A stretch of 64,000 bases of DNA from Lethocerus indicus (lineage: Eukaryota > Arthropoda > Insecta > Hemiptera > Belostomatidae). Positions 12,701 to 23,611 of the stretch are shown piece by piece; position 1 is the first letter of the stretch; each line of letters opens with the position of its first letter. A program made the translations under genes and the position numbers. The stretch covers positions 31,174,224 to 31,238,223 of the forward strand of contig JACDQD010000003.1 in the NCBI GenBank assembly GCA_019843655.1, written 5' to 3'. The notes beneath the pieces are model-generated. The model did no database searches and was not told the DNA's origin. It saw nothing but the letters and a program-made list of their open reading frames with translations.

Positions 12701-15700
12701 CCTTCGGTACAGACTACTCGAAACAGGCACCGAAAGAAAGTCAATTTAAACTGGATCCGAAAAATACGATGCCGATTTCCTCCCAATTGGACTTCGGTAT
12801 GTTGGCCAAAGGAGCCACGGGTTTCGACAAACTGGAGACCACTCCTAATAAAGGCTTCGAAGGTGCAGGTTCACGGGTGTTCGGAAGTTCCTGCCAAACT
12901 CCATTGAACACAACCAATAAAGTTTTATCACCGAAATCGGATAGTTCACCTGTCGGAGGGGAAGATGAGTTCACGCCGACGGCCGAATTTAAACCGGTCG
13001 TGGCCCTGCCGAAATTGGTGGAAATCAAGAGCGGTGAGGAGAACGAAGTCAAGTTGTTCGAAGAGCGTGCCAAACTGATGCGGTTCTGTACTGAAACGAA
13101 ACAGTGGAAAGAGCGCGGCATCGGGCAGATGAAAATTCTGAAAGAGCCGACCACCGGCACCGTCCGCCTTCTGATGAGAAGGGAACAAGTGCTGAAAGTG
13201 TGCTGCAACCACAGACTGACCGAAGACATTGTGCTTAAACCGATGCAGGGTTCGGATAAGGCTTTGACTTGGGCGGTGCCTCAGGATTTTTCTGACGATA
13301 CACCAAAAAGCGAAATATTTGCATTAAAATTTAAAACGGCCGAACAGGTGTGTTACATTCGATATCCCAATTTCTATTATTTAATATAATTATAATTCTT
13401 ATCGATCAGGAGCAACAGTGGCTCAGCAACCCAGTAGTTTAAATCTGCCCAAATATAAATTTATTTGGGGGAAAAGAATTTTCGAATGCTTAAATATTAA
13501 TTTGGGTATTAAAAAATGAAATATGTATACGGTATATACACACAAAAGTATTATTTAGGTACGAATTTTATATATTTATATTTATAAATATACAAATATT
13601 ATTTTTAAACTGATCTTTTATTTTCTCAGGGTCAAAAGTTTAAAGCCGAATTTGAAAAAGAACAAATGAGACTCTCTTCAGGTTTGAACGCCAGTAACAA
13701 AAGCTCCGATGAACCGAGTGATGATTCTGTAGTGATTGAACCCGATTCAAGCACGGAGTTGAGCGACACAAATTGTACTGCCGAAAAGCCCAGCCTGGCG
13801 GCGCTGTTCCAACCGAAAGCTGGTTCGTGGTCGTGCGACACATGCCTCCTGGTAAATGCCAGTGACAAGATGAAATGCGTTGCTTGTGATACGTGCAAGC
13901 CGGGAGCTGAAAAACAGCCAACGAACAAACCTGCCGCACAGCCGACGGGCAATTTCAGTTTCGGTTTCATCCAATCGAACGAAGCGACTACGGCGCCTGG
14001 CGTCTTCAGTTTCAATACGCAGACGAACAAAGACACGTCTCAATTTCAGTTTGGTTCGACCGGTGGTCCACCCTTCAAATTCAGCTTCGGGAATCAATTA
14101 ACTCCCGCCTCATCAAATCTTCCTGCTGATACCACCACCACCACTGCCACCACCACTGCCACCATCACCACTGCCACTATTACTACTAATAACATTACTA
14201 CCTCCATGGGCTTCACTTTCGGAAGTCAGAGCACTTCGCAAACCGGTAAATATATTAAATATACATTCATTCCATTGGACTTGATTTTTATCTTTCTTTA
14301 AAGACTCTATTTTTACTGAGCATACAAATTTAGTTTTTGTCTGCACGGGGACAAAACTGGGAGTCCGATATTTCCCCTATGACAGACCGTTTTGATTTGG
14401 GACTTTTACCCTATAACTAGGGAAGAAAAATTGTACTAGTTATTGAAAACAAAACTTTTGAATGGTGATATAATTAAATGCTTTTTCCGTGCTATAATTA
14501 AATCCTTTTTCTCTCCTATTTTTACAATTAATTTATTCATTTATTGGACTTTTCTGTGTTGTTTGTAGGTCCTAAATTTGCTTTCGGTTCACAAACATTC
14601 CAATTCACAATGCCGAGCACAAATGTGAGCAGTCTGACCAGTAAGAGTCCTAAAAAGGATGAAGATTCGGAAAGTGAAAATGATGAAGCTGACAACAGCA
14701 CTGATCATATTCAGTTTACGGTGAGTTAAAGACATAACAAAATTTATTAAAGAACTAATAACAATTGCTATTAATAAAATATCGACGAGGAGTGAACAGT
14801 TCCAAGTTGACCGTAAAGGGTTTTTTATTTTAAAAATTTGAATGTTCAGCAATTTTCTATCTTCCAATTAGTAAATTCAAACATTTTATAATACCAAACC
14901 GCTTCATATTTATTTAAAGAATTTCTCTGTTAAATGGGACAAAAAACAACCGCAACGCTGAGATATAGAACATAATATTTTTTTGTTTTTCGTGCACTTT
15001 TTAGCCGGTCATTTCTCTGCCCGAAAAAGTACCCATAATTACTGGTGAAGAGAACGAAGACATTCTGTATCTCCACAAGGCCAAACTTTACCGATACGAT
15101 TCAACTGCGAAAGAATGGAAAGAGAGAGGTTGTGGAGATGTAAAAATATTGAAACACCGAGAGACCGGCAAAGTTAGGTAATGATGTCATTTTTGTTTTT
15201 AATAATTATTAATTTTTAATTGTCGTTCGCATTTATACTTTTTACGTACATACTCTTACGTGGAACCCCCGTAAGCGACTGAAAAGAACAAACCTAAATC
15301 GTAAATTTGGACTTTTGAGACCTCTTTTGAAAAACATCAAAACTTACGATAGCCTTCAAACTGCCAATATATAAAGCCACATTAAAACCGACATGGACTT
15401 ACGGAATAGAACTATGGGGTTTCAGCCAAGAAATCCGACATCACCAGCATCCAGAGATTCCAGTCAAAAGTCCTTGTACCATCCTTAATGCTCCCCCAGG
15501 GTATGTTTCTATCCGAACAATCCACCATGACCTCAACACACCAACAGTTGACGAAGTCGCAAAATCCCGGTTGCTGAAGCTCCACTCCCGCCTTTCTCCT
15601 CATCATAATCCACTCGTTCAGTCCCTTTCCTCTCTTACCCATCCATCCCCCCCCCCCTCCGCGTCACTTAAATGCCACTGGCCTAGAGATCTCCTTAGTC

Positions 15701-18700
15701 CGAAGCCGTAAATTGTTCATGTGTCAAAAGTGCCATCTCTTTATCGGTGGTCTCTTTTATCGAAACATTCACACGAAATACACATTCAACATTTGTACCC
15801 ATAACTACGTTGTAGTTGATTGTACAATAATAAAGGGGAAAAACAACCACATACTGCCAGTAGTGTAAAATATTATATTTAGTAAGGTACTTAATCAAAA
15901 AGGAACATTCTCCCCTCCCCCCCCCCCCGCTGGGCCTTATTAGCAAATATATATTTGACAAAGTGAATTTGACTACCGTGCTGTAGATTGTTGATGAGGC
16001 GCGATCAGGTGATGAAACTGTGCCTGAACCACTATTTGAGCGAGGACATCGACATGAAGGTGAAAGACGAACGGAGTTGGATATGGCACGCCGCCGACTA
16101 TTCAGACGGCGAGATGACCCAGGAGAAATTCAGCCTGAAATTCAAAACTCCTGAAATCGCCAAACAGTTCAAGGCAGCGGTCGACAAAGCTCAGGTAAAC
16201 AGATTCAATATCCTTTATTTTTCTTTTGTCGTAGAGTCAAACTTTTTCTTTTTTTTTTTAATAATAATTACTAACAAATCTGTATACACCTATGTTGTGA
16301 CGGTTTATTAAAAAGTAGAGCTAGATTTTTTCCATTTTTATTGCCCTTCTTAGTCAATGTTTTTATCATAACACGCTTTGTGCATTCGCTTTCATTTTAA
16401 CTTATTTAATTTCCCCCCATCTTTTTTTTTGTTTTGTAATTTATTTTTTTTACTTGTAAGATTTGTATCTTGTTTATTTCAGGCGGAATTTTTGGGATTG
16501 AATACTAATACAAATAAATCTTCGGGGGCTGCGACTAAATACGGTATGGCTCTTTCATTTAACACCAGTTATGATTCGTTATCGTTTTCATTATTGTATT
16601 CTAACCAATTTAAAAAATACTGTTCTTTCGAATTGTTTCTGAGCGTCAGTAAGTTGCCTATAATATCAAAAATTGTAGTTTCGATGAAAAAGAAATTCAA
16701 GTCGGATCTGTTTGTCGATCCTCCTTTACATATTTTAAAATTGCGAAGGAACGCCGAACTGCTCTTCTTTCACCCGTTCTGCAGTTGTCTATGTTATTAT
16801 TGGTTGAAAAATAGCTACGAGCGTATGTTCGATGCCGTTGCACGGCCAACGTTGTTGGATTTGGTTAATGAAATGCGGAAATTGTTTATCGCACTGCCGA
16901 CGGTCCAACTTAGGAACGTTCTTTTGCTCTGCGTCTGTTTCTTGTGGGACGCCCATTACGGTTTTAAGGGCAGAAGGCAGCGTTGTCTTCTGTAAACGGC
17001 GATACGTATGTAAATGTAAATAAACGTACTCAAATCTAATTTAAGTTATTTCTTGAGGGGGTTAACGTTTTGTGCAATCTCATCGTATCTTGCTTGCGAT
17101 TGTCTGTCTGCACTTGCCGTATTTGGTCTTAAGTCGGACCAGTTTCACCTTCTTGCTATCGGTAAAATATTAAGGCACATACGTGTGCCTGATGCCAATA
17201 AAGCATCTTGTTGGCACTGTTACTATTTCACAATCGTCTGACAGGAACTATACCGAGAGCAAGAATCCAAAACTGTTCTTTCTTATATTCAAATAGGCAA
17301 TTTGAGACACAAAACCGCACGCAAGTGATGACATATAAAAAATTACGGTGTGGAGATTTATATACACGTTATTATTTGGGTGCACTCGTGAATTGTGAAA
17401 AGCTATAATTTAGTATTTTTATATTCCATTTTTTTACATTCCTCTTTTTTTCCAATGTGATTATCAGAAAAAAGGTAGTTTATTTAGCTTTAACAGATTT
17501 ATTTCATATTTACCAGGCATAATGGAGTTAATATTTTACCAAAATTAATGGTTGTAATAGCTAGTAACTAGAATACTATGGTAGTTTTTCAGTTTTATTA
17601 TATAGACTATTTCAAATTTGATTTCTACAAATTTGGTGCTGTTGGTATTATTTAAAATTAAATGCTTACTTTTATCTTTAAGGTCTCTGCTCGGTTGATT
17701 ATTGCAAAAGAATTGATCTTTGTATTTCTACAAAATGTGGTGCTATAATTATTCCGAATAAGCAGTTTCATTTAACCGATAATTCTTTAAAGGATGCACA
17801 ATTATTGTAATCAATTTTAATTATCATCTTACATTTGTAAGATATCCCATTGATCAGACGTAGAAGGTTAGGAATGTCATTATTGGATTTTTCTTCTCCA
17901 TTCACCTGTTTGGTTTTAAGCCCCTTGGGGTTTTTAAACTAAGGACACTACAAACAGTCCATTAAATGTAGCATCACACTAGTAATATAGTGAGGTACCA
18001 AACCAAGTTACTTTCCCAAGGATGAAGCATCCTGTCTGTACATTATTAATTTATAGTGATTAGCCAAAAACCCCAGCACCGAGCACCAGACAGGTACTAT
18101 AGTGGAAACAGAAAATTGCACATGAGTGGTGATATTTTCCAACCTTTTTCGTATGTTTCTTGCGCATAATTTTTATTTTTTAGTTCAGAATTTGCTATTT
18201 TGCCCACCAATTTTAAAACATCACTGTTTTCAAAAAGTCCTACGATCAATCATAAAATACTATTAGAATATCGTAGGTTTGAGGATCATTTTAAAATTTC
18301 AATTGAACTCAATTAGAATAAATCATAACTTGATTTTCCAAAAAATGTTTAGCGTACATATTTAGATTATTAAAACTGTTTGTTTACCAAATATTATTCA
18401 TATTATACCAGTACTTAATATGTGTAAACAAAGATAATGCAACCTGTCTGTATTATTACCTAGTTCCTGTGGAAACGAAGTTAATGTGATGATCAGTGAT
18501 AATGTGATTTGTATTGTGGCTATTAAATTGCATGCGTGATTTTATCCTAGTCTTATTTACAATTTTGTTTTTAAATATTAATAAGGTTTCTTCAAAAGTG
18601 AATATAAATTAATTTTGTATATTACCTTCATATACATGTGCATTCCACTTGTAAACCTTTATACCAAATTTTTTTATTTACTAATTACAACAATGTTCCA

Positions 18701-20005
18701 TTCTTTTCTTAACCATACAAAATAGTGTTAACCGTACATTATATTTAATGAGTTTTCATTTCTAAATTTAAGGTAATTTTAAATTTAGAAATAGACCAGC
18801 CTCTTCCTCAAATCTCATCGCAGTCCATTGTACTAAAAAACATATTCTACATAGGTTTTAATTTGGAACATCATATGCAAGGCAGAAAAATTGTTTGACT
18901 TTAGTACAATGAATACAAAAATCTCTAGTCTTTCATATATTGACCTTGGACACAATAATCTTCATAATAATAATAATAATGTCCTATTTATACAAACAAT
19001 TCTGATGAGGAGGAGGAGACAGGGTTAACAAGCCTGAATATTTTGTCAAGAAGATTGCAATTCAACATTATTATTGAATATTTGATTTGTTTCCAATTGA
19101 GTAATTAAAAGTTTCGCCTTACTTAGATGACTAAGTATACTTACTTGCATATACATACCGGAATATTAATTGTCATTGAACTTGTAAACATTGTTATATA
19201 GTAAATAGCATTATTGATACAATCATTTCAATCCATGAAATAGCAAGATAATGTTTTCAAAATAAATTCTTTATTATATATTCTGAATATTTTTTATCAT
19301 CATACAGTTTAAGAAATACATATACATATAATTTACAAATAGGTTCAGAATTTTTTTTTCAAGTACTATAACTGTTATATGACTATTGGTATGTATCCTT
19401 TTTGTATTGTTCCTTCTTTTTACCATGATTTCATACTTGTAATTCTATACCTGTATTCTTTATTAAATATATGGGATAAATTATGTGATGTATATTATAA
19501 TTTATTTTATAATTTCCTGCCTGTTAAGTTTATTTAATGTGTATGTATGTTTTTATATATACATGCTTTCCTGCATTTTGTCCCAGGTCATTTGAATTAA
19601 AATTTATAAAGGAGGCTTCATATGGCAGAATGTACACAAACAAAATTCTAAGAAGAGAGATTTAAAAGAATATGTAATTTAAAACTGATGCTTTTTAAAA
19701 ATATTATATGCAAATGAATATAATTTTTATGGGCAATTTACTTTGATTGTTTAATCGATAGTGATTCATCAAATTATTACTTATTAATATTTTTTTTCAT
19801 ATTCAAAATGAAAAATTAGGAAATGAATTTTTAATTTTTCAGACGTTGATCAAGACAATATTCAAAGTGGAGTGGTAACTTCTGATGCGAATGAATCTGC
19901 CGATGAAGGTAGTCTCAAGTTGAACTTTATACTAATACCTGTGATATGAAATGTGTTTTTTGAGCTTGCACTATATTAATGTATCAATTTTATAGTAGAA
20001 CAGAA

Positions 20006-20070
<65 letters not shown>

Positions 20071-20216
20071 GCACTTATACATGTATACAAAACTTGTCTC
20101 TGTTTCAGCATCGCCAAAGAGCTTCAGTAAATTTTCATTGAGTACTCCAAAACTAGATGCAACAATCAATAAAGGTATATTCATTAATAAATGCAATAAA
20201 TATACACATATATCTA

Positions 20217-20285
<69 letters not shown>

Positions 20286-22697
20286 CATATATTTATATTT
20301 ATATATCCATCAAACATCCACAATTTTTTGTGTTCTGTAGTAATGTCATTTCAATACATTCATATCTTTTCAGATGGAAATCTGAGCGGAGGAGATGCTA
20401 CAAAACAGGCTGATGATGGTATTTATTTTTTCCTGGTTTCGATAACGTTTGTTGATTGTGTTCGTGCATAGTGGGCTGTTTCTGTATGTGTTTGCGTACC
20501 TCATACCAGACAATTCGAACTATTAATGTCAGCTTTAATTCCTATAGGCACAACATATTTGTTACCACCAGTTCAAATATGCCTTCAGTTCCCGCGTGTA
20601 GTTTATAAACACAAAGAAAAAAAATTTATCTTTCGAATAATCTACATATAATTAACGGAAAATTTTGTTTTGAAGAACATTATTGGGAAGGCAAACTAGG
20701 GGCCTCTTTCAATATTTATTGTACTCAATGTTGAGAGAGGTTGTTTCATTTTTGCGATATGACTACATCTTTAAAAACCCTTTGTTAATAATTGTTAGTT
20801 TGGATAAAAGTAATGGATAATACTACATGAGATAATGTTGCTTATTTTGAACACCTGTGTAGAAGTTTTAGTTTGAAAAGCAGGTTCCCATAAAAATTAC
20901 AATAAATGTAATTCACTTTACTGTAAAGCTATCAAGCATGCCAAAACCGGTCTAGGAAAAGATCGAATCAAACCGAAAATTGAGTCTAACTCAAGAATTT
21001 CCTCAAAAAACCTCCATAAACACTGTTCAGTGCAGATCTACAATGTGGCTTTAAAAATAATTTTTGAGCAGATCACGCTATGATAGGTTCCGCGAATTCT
21101 GCCTTAACAATTTATTTATTGGTCTGGGGCTATGATTTATATTGCAAATTTCTATTTCAGATCTCGAAATTGTTTATGAAAATGAGGTTTCTGAAGAGGA
21201 CAGAAAGAAAGCACTGGCGCTTAAGCTGCCGCCGAAGTTCTATCTGTACCATGTAGCACCGCCCTGTCCAGGCTGCATTGGATGCGAACCAGGTGAAGAT
21301 GACGAAGATGAAGATGGCACAGCCAATTTGAGCAAGTTTGAACAGGTGCGTTTTTTTCTTTTGTCTTTACACTTTATAAGATGTACGTGAGAATTTAAAA
21401 ATCACTGGAGATTGGGGTTGGTCATAGCTTAACGTTAATTCCAGAAAACTTCAAAATAGAATTCAGAATGATTTTCATTAGAAGTACTTTTTTTGGGGTT
21501 TGTTATAATAATAATAATTAAAGTATATATTCTTACAGTTGGTAGTCTGGGGATACTAAGTTACATATATTTAACGTACCCTTTTCTTGCTCTGTTGCCA
21601 ATTCAAAGTCAAATATACGTATCATTATGTAGATAAATATAATTCACTTTAACCGCTTGAAACTACAAAAATTGTTTTTTGAATAACCTCCAGTGCCGTA
21701 TTACCTGTCTGCTTTGTATTAGATTAACGCTAGATAATAATTATCATCGGTATTCTTTTTTAGATTACCTTTTTTGTGGTCTGCGAGGGGTTGGAATACT
21801 GTAGATTTCGTGTGTTTCAGTCTCATCTTGCTGGTATGGTCTGTTTTGCTAGACCGGTTTTGGCTGCTCCCCATCTTCAGTAGCACTTTGGACGTTCTTT
21901 GGGCATCCTCACTGCACTGTCACTGTCACTTATACTGTCACAGAAACAAAATCTACAATATTTTTTCGGTTTTCATTAATATAGTATATTTTCATTATTC
22001 TAGAATTTTTTTTTCATTTGTTCCAGGGTAAGCAGCCGGCAGAGACGGAGACAAGAGTTGAAGCGGTGGTGGAGGTGACCAGCCAGGAATCTGGCGACAG
22101 CTTCACGAAACCTCCAGAATCGTCTGCTCCGCTGTTCGGAGGTTTAGCCGTATTTAATTCTGGTGCCCGCACACCATCAAATATATTCGGAGGTGCGTAA
22201 CATTTAAAAATTTTATTTTACCACACATGTCCATTTGGACTCAAATATCTGAACTTTCTTTTTCCAAAACAATAACTCGAAAGTACGTATTTGGAAAATT
22301 ATTTTATAAACACCACATTTAGAAACTTGAAAAATGTAGGTATAGGAAATATTTATAGAAAAAAAAATGAAATTATGTCCACTTTTAGTGTGACTCAATA
22401 AATTTATCTTTTATGAATAGAAAAATTTATATATATATATATATATAAAATTAAATATGAGAATTAAATTAGTTTTTACAGAGTAGGTCACAGTTCCTGT
22501 CTGTCATGTGACACTTCCTTCGGAATACCTGTTTTGTGGTCTGTGTAGGGTTGGAGTACCATAGATTTCATGTGTTTCTATCTCTTTTCAACCGATATAA
22601 TCCGATGAAAACTTAAGCCGATTAATGTAATTCCTCCCAACCTAAATAAGACAAACAACATCCCAGAAAACATAATAACAAGACACACACACACACT

Positions 22698-22760
<63 letters not shown>

Positions 22761-23572
22761 GACAAACAGGCGAGAAGAGACAGAAACACACGAAATCTAC
22801 AGTATACTTCCTTCACCATTTTATTAACACAGACCTAATTTATTTTCTCCCACCGAACCCTTTCACATACTAAAGAATAATTCTTTCTTTTTTTTTCTAG
22901 CTCACACCCAGGAGTCGACTCCCAAATCATCATCATTTTTCTCCCAAGGAATGACTTCTTTTGCGGCCGTAGACAGTCCAAAAAGTATTTTCGGTGAGAC
23001 TTAATTTTTTTTCTTTAAGGCAAAAGTTTAACGTCTACAAGTTTAATTTCAAATTATAATTTTACGCTGCATTTAGGTTCAAGTTAGATTAGATGTGTCT
23101 ACTAGCTACAGAGGTGAGCTTTGTGAACAAAATATATCTTTAATTGCAGGTAATGTAAGCAGTGTTGGCAGTACACCTAAGACCAGTGATACGACTCCAG
23201 CTTTCTGCAGTAACACGACGGCATTCCCGGATAAGCCATACTCATTTTCCAACTTGGTCGGCGGCGGCACTTCCAAGGCTTTTACAAGTAAGGGTTTAAT
23301 AGTAAATATTTCTGCATGATTTCTTTTTACAGCCATTCTGAATTGTTCGGCATTACTAACTGTTGTGCGCATTCGAGCGAATTTAATTCAGGAATTTTGA
23401 GGCCAAAACAACATAATATATACCGTAGATTTCGTGTGTTTCTGTCTCCTCTCGCTTGGTTTGGTCTTTTGCTAGACCGGTTTCAGCGCTCGCCATCTTC
23501 AGTAGCGGTGTTAGCCACTTGGGCACTTTGGATGTTGAAGACAAACAGCATCACCCAAAAACACAGTAACAA

Positions 23573-23611
<39 letters not shown>

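Noticed and set aside
12103..13229. Minus-strand open frames opposite the second RanBD
   Set aside because: Antisense shadows of exon 17, with no independent start context or splice signals.
14347..14425. GC-richer block after exon 18 as an exon
   Set aside because: No acceptor and donor pair in a usable phase, and no motif. The Nup358 frame is complete without it.
19979..20471. Long frames of alternating Ile and Tyr
   Set aside because: They come from (TA)n microsatellites, which have no stop in two frames. No homology or splice support. The same applies near 22578-22760, 23316-23856, 39244-39447, 40640-40822 and 48665-49061.
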